Of a stretch of DNA of 64,000 nucleotides, positions 54,195 through 63,242 are shown piece after piece. Source of the DNA: Polycladomyces subterraneus (GTDB lineage Bacteria; Bacillota; Bacilli; Thermoactinomycetales; JIR-001); contig NZ_JANRHH010000020.1 of assembly GCF_030433435.1 (NCBI RefSeq), positions 23,781-87,780 on the forward strand, given 5' to 3'. Positions within the stretch are counted from its first letter, which is position 1, and the number at the start of each line of letters is the position of its first letter. Below the pieces are notes generated by a model. It saw only the letters and a list, made by a program, of their open reading frames with translations, was not told where the DNA came from and made no database searches. A program made the translations under genes and the position numbers.

Positions 54195-55394
54195 GTGAAC
54201 CAGCGATCGTTCCATTGGTTGTGGATCGGTCAATCCGCAGCCAATTTGGGGGATGCGTTTTATACGCTGGCGGTGGTTTCCCATCTATATGAGCTGACAC
54301 ATTCGGCCACTTTCGCCGCGATGGTTCCACTCCTGCGGGTGGGCTCAATGTTGGTGGGCGGATTGATCGCTCCGCTCATCATGGCTCGTTTCTCCCTCAA
54401 AGGAATTTTGTCTGCTTCCCAATGGGGGCAGACGGGGTTGTTGGTCGCTTTGTATGCCGCGATATCTGTTTCGGTTTCACACGTCACCGAGATGATATCG
54501 ATTTTCGCCGTCATTCTGATGATGGCGTTTTTGGACGGATGGACGGTACCCACCCGCAACGCATTGGTTCCCCGCTTGATACCCGAAGCCCAATGGGTCA
54601 AGGCGAATGGTTGGTTGCTAACGAGCGATCAGATTGTCCAAATGATCGGGTGGATCGCGGGAGGGATGTTGTCGGCGAAGTGGGGCGTGTGGGGATTGAT
54701 CGGGCTGACCTTTGGGATGTTTCTGTTTTCCTCGATCTCACTGCAGTGGGTGAACGAATCCGGACAGCCACGAGAAAAAGCCGAAAACCGCCTTCCCAAG
54801 CGGGAACAATGGCTAATCGGATGGAAAACCCTCTGGTCCCGTCCCATCCTGCGCCGTCTGGTCATGACAGATATTCTGGACACGGCTGCGGGAAGCGTGT
54901 GGGTCGGGGCATTGACTCTCGTTTTTGTTAAGGACATCTTGCATCGGGGTTCGGAATGGTGGGGATGGATCAACGGCAGTTATTTCGCCGGTATGATTCT
55001 CGGGGGTATGATCGTCGTGCACCTCTCCCGTTATCTGGATCGCAACCTTGTCTGGGCGATGGGATGGGGGTCACTCCTCGCAGGTGTATTCATTCTCATC
55101 TACGCGCGGAACGAACATCCCGGGGTCGCGCTGGCCCTCTGTCTTCTGATGGGCCCGCCGTATCAATTGCGCGAAACGGCGCAACGCACGCTGTTGCAAA
55201 AAAGTGTGGATGACACGTTATTGCCACATGTATTGGCAGCACATGGCAGTCTCACCTACGCAACTTTCGGATTGTCCGTATTGGCCATGAGCTTGGCGGC
55301 AGATCTGTGGGGAATCCAAACACCGTACATCATCAGCGGTCTGCTGCTGATGGGGGCGGCGATCATCGCACTGACTGCCACCAATTCCGACTGA
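54195..55394 (+). CDS. MFS transporter
   Basis: A 399-residue, 12-TM MFS_3-like protein: HWLWIGQSAANLGDAFYTLA at TM1, LVGGLIAPLIMARFSLKGIL after TM2, FLDGWTVPTRNALVPRLIPE between TM3 and TM4. This group is mostly drug or macrolide efflux-like carriers. GTG 54195 has AAAGGAGGG 6-14 nt upstream; the frame is open from 54135 but no ribosome site is there. It is 102 bp after the sugar-acid carrier and may be transcribed separately. Confidence 0.87.
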   Translation: MNQRSFHWLWIGQSAANLGDAFYTLAVVSHLYELTHSATFAAMVPLLRVGSMLVGGLIAPLIMARFSLKGILSASQWGQTGLLVALYAAISVSVSHVTEMISIFAVILMMAFLDGWTVPTRNALVPRLIPEAQWVKANGWLLTSDQIVQMIGWIAGGMLSAKWGVWGLIGLTFGMFLFSSISLQWVNESGQPREKAENRLPKREQWLIGWKTLWSRPILRRLVMTDILDTAAGSVWVGALTLVFVKDILHRGSEWWGWINGSYFAGMILGGMIVVHLSRYLDRNLVWAMGWGSLLAGVFILIYARNEHPGVALALCLLMGPPYQLRETAQRTLLQKSVDDTLLPHVLAAHGSLTYATFGLSVLAMSLAADLWGIQTPYIISGLLLMGAAIIALTATNSD

Positions 55395-55400
55395 TGGTTG

Positions 55401-55435
55401 AAAGCCGTTTCCTTCGCGGAGACGGCTTTTTCGTT
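55401..55435 (+). terminator. Rho-independent terminator
   Basis: AAAGCCGTTTCC and GGAGACGGCTTT (one G-T pair) around TTCGC, then TTTCGTTTT. It ends the MFS transcript. Confidence 0.8.
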
Positions 55436-55485
55436 TTCTATCTGATATACTAATTTCAAATGAAGAAGAAAGGGGGGGAGGAAGA

Positions 55486-55893
55486 TTGTCCTCGGATACA
55501 ATTCGGTCCATCATAGATAAAAGTTTCGGCCCCTTGGAAAAGCGGGTCATGGAAGTATTATGGAACAAACAGGCGGCCACTGTCCAAGAGGTTGTCAAGG
55601 AGCTGAATGATGAGAAAAAATATGCCTACACCACCATCTTAACCATTCTCACACGCCTGACACGCAAAGGTATGCTGGAGCGCATCAAAGAAGGACGGTC
55701 ACACCGGTATCGCCCCCGATATACGAAAGAAGAGTGGGTGAAAAAGGTGACCTCCCAAGCCGTCGAAGGTTTACTCTCCGACTTCGGGGAGCTCGCAATC
55801 GCCCAGTTCGTGGATACCGTGGGCAGCACACCGGATCAGCTGGAAAAATTGAAACGCCTGATTCGGGAGTTGGAGAGGGGAGAGGAGGATTGA
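55486..55893 (+). CDS. BlaI/MecI/CopY family transcriptional repressor
   Basis: A 135-residue repressor: GPLEKRVMEVLWNKQAATVQEVV, then KKYAYTTILTILTRLTRKGML (recognition helix) and RSHRYRPRYTKEEW (wing), with a C-terminal helical dimer region. The start is TTG with GGGGGGAGGAAGA upstream. It overlaps the M56 peptidase gene by 4 bp. In such pairs the peptidase inactivates the repressor in response to a signal. Confidence 0.9.
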   Translation: MSSDTIRSIIDKSFGPLEKRVMEVLWNKQAATVQEVVKELNDEKKYAYTTILTILTRLTRKGMLERIKEGRSHRYRPRYTKEEWVKKVTSQAVEGLLSDFGELAIAQFVDTVGSTPDQLEKLKRLIRELERGEED

Positions 55894-56777
55894 CCAAAAA
55901 CGCCTTTACTCTTCTGCTTCATATCAGTGCAGCCATCGGAACAACCCTGTTGACGGTATGGGTATTGTCGACCGATGCCGTCATCCGAACGGCCATCGAT
56001 TGGGTTCACCGATGTTGTGGTGTCATCTTTTCGAGCGGACAGATCCCCGGGGGTTATTATCTGTTCACGTCGTTGTTGGTGGTGTGGGTGTTTCTTTTCA
56101 TCTGGCGTGTTCGATCTATGGTCCGCCAAACCCAACGCTTTTTGGCAACACTCCTGCCCTTGAAAGTGAATCATCCGATTCATCCGGTGTTGCTTCGTTT
56201 CCAGCAAAAGTATGGAGTTCTTGTCGACGTGTTCGACTATATCCGACCCTTGGCGTTTACTTACGGATGGAAGCGTTCACGTATCGGGGTCAGCACGGGA
56301 TTGATCCAACTGTTGAATCCACAAGAGCTGGAAGCTGTGTTAGAACATGAATATCATCACTGTCTGGCGCGCGATCCGTTGAAAATGGTGTTTGCGACGG
56401 GAGCGGCCACAGCCTTCTTTTTTCTACCGGTCGTATTCCGGCTCTGTCAGCGTTATTGCTTGGAAAAAGAGATCGAGGCTGACCGTCGGGCAGCTGAAAA
56501 AGTGGGGGCCAAAGCGGTGGCTGCCGCTTTATACAAAATGACTGCGTTCTCGAGTGGGGGACTTTCCGTCATACCGCGGTTTGACCAAGAAGGACAAAAC
56601 GTTCTGCGTGTGAAAGCATTGCTTTCTGGAAAACCCGATTTTCCCAGAATTTCGATAGCGGATTGGATGTGGTCCGGGATCAGTTTCCTCCTGTTGGCCG
56701 CTGTCATAGCAGATCTGATCAGCACGATGTCCATTGTACTTTATATGCACATCTGTTTGCTCCTGTTGACTTGGTAA
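55890..56777 (+). CDS. M56 family (BlaR1-like) membrane metallopeptidase
   Basis: A 295-residue protein with TM segments at about residues 8-27, 45-66, 175-195 and near the C-terminus. The zinc motif is HEYHH (H153-E154...H157) in LEAVLEHEYHHCLARDPL, with the third ligand likely in EIEADRRAAEKVG. There is no C-terminal penicillin sensor, unlike BlaR1. TTG 55890 overlaps the BlaI stop; GGGGAGAGGAGG lies just upstream. The last codons contain the -35 box of the next gene's promoter. Confidence 0.88.
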   Translation: MTKNAFTLLLHISAAIGTTLLTVWVLSTDAVIRTAIDWVHRCCGVIFSSGQIPGGYYLFTSLLVVWVFLFIWRVRSMVRQTQRFLATLLPLKVNHPIHPVLLRFQQKYGVLVDVFDYIRPLAFTYGWKRSRIGVSTGLIQLLNPQELEAVLEHEYHHCLARDPLKMVFATGAATAFFFLPVVFRLCQRYCLEKEIEADRRAAEKVGAKAVAAALYKMTAFSSGGLSVIPRFDQEGQNVLRVKALLSGKPDFPRISIADWMWSGISFLLLAAVIADLISTMSIVLYMHICLLLLTW

Positions 56778-56812
56778 AAAGATACTACTATAATCATGTA
56801 GTAGTATCTTTT
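56766..56812 (+). promoter_or_regulatory. Strong promoter overlapped by a BlaI-type operator
   Basis: TTGACT (56766-56771), a 17-bp spacer and TATAAT (56789-56794). A perfect palindrome with 14-bp arms covers the region: AAAAGATACTACTA (56777-56790), 8 nt, TAGTAGTATCTTTT (56799-56812). Its TGTAGTA core resembles BlaI/MecI sites. It can also fold as a terminator for the blaI-M56 transcript, since T-rich DNA follows. Confidence 0.75.
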
Positions 56813-56838
56813 CTTTTGAGACGAAGGAGCCGACCAGG

Positions 56839-57675
56839 ATGAAACGACAGTGGGTCACAGGATTGATCGCGATCGCTTTCGCCGTTTCAGTCACGGGTTG
56901 CACAGGAATGTCGCATGATCAGCAATCACCTTCGCACCAACAGCACGGTGGACATGAGCACGATCACATGGAAAAAACGGCGGCGGTGAAAACGAACTGG
57001 TCATTTTCCCCGCAACAACCGAAAGCTGGGCAATCCGCTTCTCTCTCCATTCAAGTGGTGAAACCGGATGGAAAACCGGTACAGGATTTTGCGATCAATC
57101 ACGAAAAAAAGATGCATCTGATTGTGGTCAGCAAAGATCTATCTTTCTTTGAGCACTTGCATCCGCAGTATAAAGGAAACGGATCATTCCAAGTCAATGT
57201 GCCGTTCCCGTCCGGTGGAGAATATCGGTTGTTCGCTGATTTTCAACCGAAAGGGGCAGCCCAGGTCACCCAAATGCAAACTGTCTCGGTAAGTGGTCCC
57301 AAGCCGGCCGAAAGGCCGGTTCAGCCGGATGCCAATCTGACCAAAGTGGTGGACGGTAAGAAGGTGACGCTGTCCTTTGATCAACCGTTTAAGGCGAAAA
57401 AGCCAGTCATGTTAACCTTCTCTTTTAGCGATGCCCAAACGAATCAACCGATCAAAGATTTGCAACCGTATTTAGGAGCGATCGGTCATGTGGTGATATT
57501 GGATCAGAGCGCCAAGGAATATCTGCACGTCCATCCGATGAATGAAAACACGACAGGTCCCGATGCGCAATTTCATGCGGAGTTTCCTCACAGCGGGGTG
57601 TTCAAAGTGTGGGGAGAATTCCAACACCGTGGAAAGGTGTTTACCGTTCCGTTTGTTATTCGTGTCGCTCCATAA
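56839..57675 (+). CDS. Histidine-rich lipoprotein with YtkA-like domains
   Basis: A 278-residue lipoprotein. The signal and lipobox are at the N-terminus (VTGCTG, Cys21), followed by a histidine-rich metal-binding linker (HQQHGGHEHDHME, about 33-45). Two immunoglobulin-like repeats follow: AGQSASLSIQVVKPDGKPV with MHLIVVSKDLSFFEHLHPQ, and VMLTFSFSDAQTNQPIKDLQ with HVVILDQSAKEYLHVHP. Both contain the HLHP/HVHP metal-site pattern of YtkA/copper-binding proteins. It lies behind a promoter with a BlaI-type palindrome, so the upstream BlaI-M56 pair probably controls it. A copper role is inferred from the histidines only. Confidence 0.82.
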   Translation: MKRQWVTGLIAIAFAVSVTGCTGMSHDQQSPSHQQHGGHEHDHMEKTAAVKTNWSFSPQQPKAGQSASLSIQVVKPDGKPVQDFAINHEKKMHLIVVSKDLSFFEHLHPQYKGNGSFQVNVPFPSGGEYRLFADFQPKGAAQVTQMQTVSVSGPKPAERPVQPDANLTKVVDGKKVTLSFDQPFKAKKPVMLTFSFSDAQTNQPIKDLQPYLGAIGHVVILDQSAKEYLHVHPMNENTTGPDAQFHAEFPHSGVFKVWGEFQHRGKVFTVPFVIRVAP

Positions 57676-57949
57676 AGAAATAGTACGTACCGAAAACATC
57701 GAAGGTACACTGATTTGATATGTGCGCCAAACAGATCAGCTCCGTTGATTTACCGCTAGATTGAAATTGTTGTAAACTATGTCGAGTTACGTTATGGTAC
57801 AGCAACTTTACTACGTGTTTGCGGCAAATCAAGAAATCCGGCTCTCGAATTGACCAGTTTCTTGGTAGATTCGAATATCCATATTTTTCGATCGACCTTA
57901 ATATGGAGTCTAAGAATTGACTTAATCTGGACGTGAAACGATAAAGAAG

Positions 57950-58515
57950 AAACTGCTGACAAAAGGTAGTAAGTCAGCTCTTTTTTTTGTCTAAATCAGA
58001 AGATTACATCAAGGGTAAAGGACGAAATTGGATGTTTAAACCCACTCCTACGGCAAGGCAGTATTGAATTGGTCAATGTCGAGGATTTGGCGCACTAGAT
58101 CACTTGTTACGCAAGATTGACTCTACCATCAACTTTTCGTTCATCGCGGAAAAGACCCGACCGTTATACTGCGAGGACCTGCGTGGCCACTGTGATGTTG
58201 TTCAAAATGTTGTTCATCGGGTATTTGTGCAGCATTCTCTACGAACGATGCCTGGTGGAAGAAGTGTATACGTTACACCGGGAAAACGTATACAACGCCA
58301 AACCCTACCTGGCTTGTCTGAAACGGCAGAAAGAATGCTTCGACTTTAAAGTGGAAGCCGTGGTGCTAGGCGTCGGAAACCTGACTATTCCGGTTTGACT
58401 CCACTACACACGGATGTGGGGCTTGCCAGAGTAACAGAGCAATTCCTTTTTCTGCTATGTGCCAGAACATCAAGAAAATAGCCTTGCTCCTCTGAAAGAG
58501 TAGTACGGGGCCCGA
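57950..58515 (+). mobile_element. Decayed IS1182-family copy without passenger
   Basis: From AACTGCTGACAAAAGGTAGT (left end with its damaged hairpin) the sequence passes directly into AAATCAGAAGATTACATCAAGG, the leader of the transposase, then into scraps of it: SFIAEKTRPLYCED, LFKMLFIGYLC, NVYNAKPYLACLKRQKE, and the 3' part GLARVTEQ with NIKKIALLL. Long internal deletions and many stops. Nothing functional remains. It shows what the IS looks like without the GNAT gene. Confidence 0.75.
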
Positions 58516-59050
58516 AGGCGGGCCTATTTCTCACGCCCCCATGAGTCGCTTGAACCCTGACAAGTGCCAAATCGTGAAGGAGTCTCCCACATGCCCACAT
58601 AGAGAACAAGTCGTACCTGTGGTCACATCGGCCCCCGACCACGCTATGCACACATAGGGTACAAGTCAATCCTTAGCCATTTCGTTCCACAGTTGTTCTG
58701 TTCGGGTGGCTTTTTCAATGTGGCAGTATTACTCAGACCCCTGCCATAATTGGTGGCCGGTACGACAATCCGGAACAGGCGGTGAAATAGCCCGCTCCCA
58801 GCAACCGGGAATGAAAAAAAAGGATAATGACAAGGAGCAATTTACGGATGATTCTAAATAGGCGCATAAATAGTAATGACAATTAAACGAAGCACCCCCT
58901 CAGTCTCGGGGCCGCTCCTATTTTGAGCTTATAGACCGAGATCATTCTTGCTAATAGCGGAATTTATTCATATTAAGCGTATGACCAAAAACATTTTATT
59001 TCATGTGCATAACATATCTAAAGATCGAGCTTTATGGGGGTATTAGAAAA
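58516..59050. other. Gene-poor spacer
   Basis: No convincing gene. A 47-codon frame (58718-58861) has no ribosome site and no recognised similarity. The stretch falls between the IS remnant and the glycan cluster; AT content rises towards 58980. GC-rich runs around 58890-58915 give only weak hairpins. The gap 57676-57949 before the IS remnant is also empty. Confidence 0.5.
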
Positions 59051-59065
59051 TTGACAACCGATAAA

Positions 59066-59836
59066 ATGAAAGTGGTTATTCTGTCAGGTGGATATGGAAC
59101 GAGACTCAGTGAGGAGACCCATTCCAAACCGAAGCCGATGGTGAAGATTGGTGGAAAACCGATTCTATGGCACATTATGAAGATTTATTCATATTACGGT
59201 TTCAATGATTTCATTCTTTGCTTGGGGTACAAAGGAGGCTATATAAAAAAATTTTTTGCCGATTACTCTTTATCCAACTCTGATGTGACCTTTGATTTCA
59301 GTAAACATGGTAAAGCCATCATACACCGGTATTCAGCGGAACCCTGGAAGGTCACACTTATTGATACCGGGATGGGAACGATGACTGGTGGACGGCTCAA
59401 ACGGATTCAAACTTATGTTGGAAAGGAACCGTTCATGTTGACTTACGGGGATGGAGTCTCCGATCTTAATATCGTCGAATTGCTCGAATATCATCACTCC
59501 CATGGAAAACTAGCAACGGTTACGGCGGTTCAACCTCCAGGAAGGTTCGGCACCTTACGTTTATCGGAGAATAACGCTGTGACCCGATTCAAGGAAAAGT
59601 CGATAGCAGATGTCGGTTGGATCAATGCCGGTTTTTTTGTCATGCAGCCGGAAGTTTTTAATTATATCGGAGGAGACGATACTGTGCTGGAAAAAGAGCC
59701 GTTGGAAAACTTGGCGGCGGACGGTCAACTGATGGCATATAAGCACTATGGTTTCTGGCATCCGATGGATACCTTGAGGGACAAAATGAAACTGGAAAAG
59801 TTGTGGGAATCGGGGCAAGCCCCATGGAAAAAGTGA
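59066..59836 (+). CDS. rfbF: Glucose-1-phosphate cytidylyltransferase
   Basis: A 256-residue nucleotidyltransferase: MKVVILSGGYGTRLSEETHS, KPKPMVKIGGKPILWHIMKI, MLTYGDGVSDLNI (metal Asp) and VGWINAGFFVMQPEVFNYI, ending with YKHYGFWHPMDTLRDK. These match RfbF/DdhA proteins, which make CDP-glucose from CTP and glucose 1-phosphate. No strong ribosome site precedes ATG 59066; TTG 59051 with GGGGG 11-15 nt upstream would add five residues. First gene of a glycan cluster. Confidence 0.9.
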   Translation: MKVVILSGGYGTRLSEETHSKPKPMVKIGGKPILWHIMKIYSYYGFNDFILCLGYKGGYIKKFFADYSLSNSDVTFDFSKHGKAIIHRYSAEPWKVTLIDTGMGTMTGGRLKRIQTYVGKEPFMLTYGDGVSDLNIVELLEYHHSHGKLATVTAVQPPGRFGTLRLSENNAVTRFKEKSIADVGWINAGFFVMQPEVFNYIGGDDTVLEKEPLENLAADGQLMAYKHYGFWHPMDTLRDKMKLEKLWESGQAPWKK

Positions 59837-60921
59837 GACGGTTGGAACCGCGTTTCTGGAAAGATAAAAAAGTATTGGTGACCGGACATACCGGCTTTAA
59901 AGGCAGTTGGTTGTGTTTATGGCTGTCTTATTGGGGTGCTGAAGTAACTGGATATGCTTTGCGCCCACCGACTAACCCCAGCTTGTTTCAATTGGCCAGT
60001 ATCGGTTCCATGATTGCTTCAATCGATGGCGATATACGACACGGAGAAAGATTGAAAGAGGCCCTTTTAGCTGTTGATCCGGACATTGTCATCCATATGG
60101 CCGCTCAACCCCTTGTCCGGGAATCTTACGATTCTCCGTTAAAAACCTACGAGACGAATGTGTTGGGCACTGTCCACCTGCTTGAGGCAGTGAGAACTGC
60201 CGTGAAGCAAGGAAAAAGGGTCAGGGCGGTTATCAATGTGACTACCGACAAGTGCTATGAAAACCAAGAATGGGTCTGGGGCTATCGGGAGAATGACCGG
60301 CTTGGGGGATATGATCCTTATTCAAACAGCAAGGCTTGTTCCGAGCTGGTTACCGTCGCCTACCGCAATTCCTTTTTCAACAACCGGGATTATTCGTCCC
60401 ATAGAGTGGCACTTGCTTCCGCCAGGGCGGGAAACGTCATCGGGGGTGGAGACTGGGCGACGGATCGACTTGTGCCCGATTGCATCCGGGCTCTCCTTAA
60501 AGGCAGGAAAATAAAATTGAGAAATCCCGGAGCGATCCGGCCCTGGCAACACGTGCTGGAACCTTTGAGCGGCTATCTGTTATTGGCGCAGAAGCTGTAC
60601 GAACACGGGCCAAAATATGCGAAAGGGTGGAATTTTGGTCCGGACGATACCGACGCCAAACCTGTCGGCTGGATCGTGGAAGAGATATTCAGGAAGTGGG
60701 GGGGAGGAGCGAACTTTGAGCTGGACAAATCCTGCCAGCCTCATGAAGCCCACTATTTGAAACTAGATTCTTCCCGGGCGAGAATTGAGTTGGGGTGGAG
60801 TCCTAGATGGAATGTGGAAGAGGCACTCGAACGGGTGGTCGAGTGGGCCCGCGCTTATAAGGAAAACCGGGATTTAACCGCCGTGTGTTTGGATCAGTTG
60901 GAAGAATACCTCGGCTCATAA
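59824..60921 (+). CDS. rfbG: CDP-glucose 4,6-dehydratase
   Basis: A 365-residue extended SDR: VLVTGHTGFKGSWLCLWLSY (NAD site), ADVs such as VIHMAAQPLVRESYDSPLKT, INVTTDKCYENQEW, and YDPYSNSKACSELV with YSNSK as YxxxK. The TDKCYEN and GGGDWATDRLVPDC segments are specific to CDP-glucose dehydratases (RfbG/DdhB). It overlaps rfbF by 13 bp. It makes CDP-4-dehydro-6-deoxy-D-glucose, the branch point for CDP-sugars. Confidence 0.92.
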   Translation: MEKVRRLEPRFWKDKKVLVTGHTGFKGSWLCLWLSYWGAEVTGYALRPPTNPSLFQLASIGSMIASIDGDIRHGERLKEALLAVDPDIVIHMAAQPLVRESYDSPLKTYETNVLGTVHLLEAVRTAVKQGKRVRAVINVTTDKCYENQEWVWGYRENDRLGGYDPYSNSKACSELVTVAYRNSFFNNRDYSSHRVALASARAGNVIGGGDWATDRLVPDCIRALLKGRKIKLRNPGAIRPWQHVLEPLSGYLLLAQKLYEHGPKYAKGWNFGPDDTDAKPVGWIVEEIFRKWGGGANFELDKSCQPHEAHYLKLDSSRARIELGWSPRWNVEEALERVVEWARAYKENRDLTAVCLDQLEEYLGS

Positions 60922-60985
60922 GACTGGTTGCTAGGGGCCTTAAAAACGGAGGACCGGTTGAATGAAATAGAGAGAAGGAAAGTGA

Positions 60986-61855
60986 ATGGAGAAGAAAGTG
61001 CTCATTACAGGTGCTGACGGAATGTTAGCGATGGATTTCGCCGATGTACTGAGCGAAAAATCCGGTTATGTGATTGTGAAAATGAATAGACAAAAGCTTG
61101 ATATCACTGATCGGAATGCCGTATGCAGCGCCATGACTCAAGTCAAGCCCGATTATGTCATTCACACGGCAGCACTGTCAGATGTAGACTACTGTGAAGA
61201 AAATCGAGCACATGCTTTTCAAGTAAATGGATACGGGACGGAAAACATCGCCTATTACGCTCAAAAGGTAAAGGCAAAATTTGTTTACATCAGTACTTGT
61301 GCATTGTTCGGGGATGAAATCAGAAAATACACAGAAAGCGATCCGGTGGTTTTAAAAACTGTTTATGCCAAGGCTAAGTACTTTGGTGAAGAAAAAACGA
61401 AAGAATGGTGTGACCGTTACTTTATTGTTCGCCCCGGATGGCTGTTTGGCGGCAACATAAACCATAAAAGAAATTTTGTATACCAGAGATACAGAGAAGC
61501 TCTGAACTTTCCTGAGATTTACAGTGCCGCAGACCAATACGGATGCCCCACGTATACCCGTCATTTATCGTACAGGATCATCGAATTGATGGAAACGGAT
61601 AGTTACGGTGTTTATCACATCTCGAACAGTGGCAGTGCCACCCGATATGAATATGTCAAAAAAATCGTCAGGACTTTTGGTTTAAACAACAAAATCCATC
61701 CTGTGGATTCCGATTTTTTTAAACGGAAAGCACCTGCACCTCTATGTGTTATGATCAAAAACGCAAACTTATCAATAAAAGGATTTGGGTTGTTGTCAGA
61801 TTGGAATACAGCGGTGGAAGAATATATCGATCGCTTAAAAAAAGAACTACCGTGA
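60986..61855 (+). CDS. RmlD-like sugar-nucleotide reductase
   Basis: A 289-residue SDR: KVLITGADGMLAMDFADVLS, VIHTAALSDVDYCEENRAHA, YISTCALFGD and YAKAKYFGEEKTKEW (YxxxK). GNRP-type segment PGWLFGGNINHKRNF and the C-terminal substrate cap as in dTDP-4-dehydrorhamnose reductases. After RfbFG it probably reduces the 4-keto group of the CDP-6-deoxyhexose. GAGAGAAGGAAAG lies upstream of ATG 60986. No RfbH (3-dehydrase) gene is seen. Confidence 0.85.
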   Translation: MEKKVLITGADGMLAMDFADVLSEKSGYVIVKMNRQKLDITDRNAVCSAMTQVKPDYVIHTAALSDVDYCEENRAHAFQVNGYGTENIAYYAQKVKAKFVYISTCALFGDEIRKYTESDPVVLKTVYAKAKYFGEEKTKEWCDRYFIVRPGWLFGGNINHKRNFVYQRYREALNFPEIYSAADQYGCPTYTRHLSYRIIELMETDSYGVYHISNSGSATRYEYVKKIVRTFGLNNKIHPVDSDFFKRKAPAPLCVMIKNANLSIKGFGLLSDWNTAVEEYIDRLKKELP

Positions 61856-61872
61856 TGAGAAGGAGAGGAAAC

Positions 61873-62964
61873 ATGATTTTTTGTACAGTGGTCAATACCC
61901 AGTATGTACCTATGGCCATGTTGATGGCTAGGTCCGTAAAAAAACACAACCCAGGGGCAAGAGTAGCCGTATGTATCCTTGAAGAGAAAATTCCCATGAG
62001 TGCCCGGGATTATCAACATTTTGACCATATTGTTCTAGCCAAAGATATAGGATATGCCAATTTTTTTTACAGGCACATGTTCAAGCATAATGTGATGGAG
62101 GGTTGTTGTGCTGTCAAAGCGCGGTTTCTTCATTATCTTTTCAAACTGTATAGTACGGAAGACAAAATTGTCTATCTGGATCCCGATACCAAAATATTCG
62201 GCCCATTCCACGAAGTTGATCGCATGTTGGACGAGGGTCCCATCGTTTTGACTCCGCATCTTACGCATCCTTCGGCGCAAGATGAACTTCGGATCAGTAA
62301 AGTCGGTATATACAATCTTGGTTTTATCGCCCTGAAAAGAACCGAGGAATCCTTCCGGTTTCTCCATTGGTGGAACGAACGACTGGATAAATTATGTTAT
62401 ATAGAACTTGAGCGGGAAATCTTCGTGGACCAGAGATGGATGGATTTTGCCCCGATTTTTTTTGATGTCCGTATTTTACGGCATCCTGGTTACAATACAG
62501 CATGGTGGAACATATCGTCCAGAAGGATCGATACAAAAAATGGATTAATTACCATCAACGGTCATCCGCTTCGTTTTTTCCATTTTTCAAGTATTTTCAG
62601 GATTTCCTACATTGATAAAGCCCGCGAATTGAACCCGAATCATCGGAAACAATTCCTTCTAATTGCTAGCGACTATCTTCGGGAGCTTGTGGAGATCGGA
62701 TATGATTTTTCAAAGAAGGTGCCTTGGAGCTACGACTATTTTCTTAGTGGGGAACAAATCGACAAGCGAATACGCATCCATTACAGAAATAATCCGGGAA
62801 AGTTTGTCCAGATCCAGAATCCTTTTGCCTTGTCCAATAGTGCTTTTCTTGCCTTGGGAAGCCATCTGCCAAGCATGCCCAAAAATATATCCGAGATAAA
62901 ACAAGAGGAGCTGCAAAAACTGCTCAGATTTCGACGGCAGATAGAGAACAGGCCACACCAATAG
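61873..62964 (+). CDS. GT8-like glycosyltransferase
   Basis: A 363-residue GT-A enzyme: MIFCTVVNTQYVPMAMLMAR, SVKKHNPGARVAVCILEEKI, KIVYLDPDTKIFGPFHEVD (DxD motif as DPD), YNLGFIALKRTEESFRFLHW and VDQRWMDFAPIFF. No signal peptide or TM, so cytosolic. ATG 61873 has AAGGAGAGG 4-12 nt upstream. Paralogue of the next gene. Donor and acceptor are unknown; a surface glycan using the CDP-sugar above is the simplest idea. Confidence 0.85.
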   Translation: MIFCTVVNTQYVPMAMLMARSVKKHNPGARVAVCILEEKIPMSARDYQHFDHIVLAKDIGYANFFYRHMFKHNVMEGCCAVKARFLHYLFKLYSTEDKIVYLDPDTKIFGPFHEVDRMLDEGPIVLTPHLTHPSAQDELRISKVGIYNLGFIALKRTEESFRFLHWWNERLDKLCYIELEREIFVDQRWMDFAPIFFDVRILRHPGYNTAWWNISSRRIDTKNGLITINGHPLRFFHFSSIFRISYIDKARELNPNHRKQFLLIASDYLRELVEIGYDFSKKVPWSYDYFLSGEQIDKRIRIHYRNNPGKFVQIQNPFALSNSAFLALGSHLPSMPKNISEIKQEELQKLLRFRRQIENRPHQ

Positions 62965-63242
62965 GCACGGTAGCTGCGAAAAAAATATTTGAATTAATTA
63001 GACGGAGATAAAACCCTTTGGGAAAAAATGTGGAACAATAGAGTGTAAAAACTTAGTTGGTACTTCAGGAGGGAATCCGAAAAGAAAATTAAATCAAAAC
63101 AGAAGAAGACCAAGCAACGAGAACGGGAGAAAGCGGGACGTTATGCGCCGGAGATCCGGAGATAAAGACTAAAATATAACGAACTGAGTTAATGCTCAGT
63201 TGACTGCGGTGTGATCAATATGATCAATCAGGAGTGAGTCGG

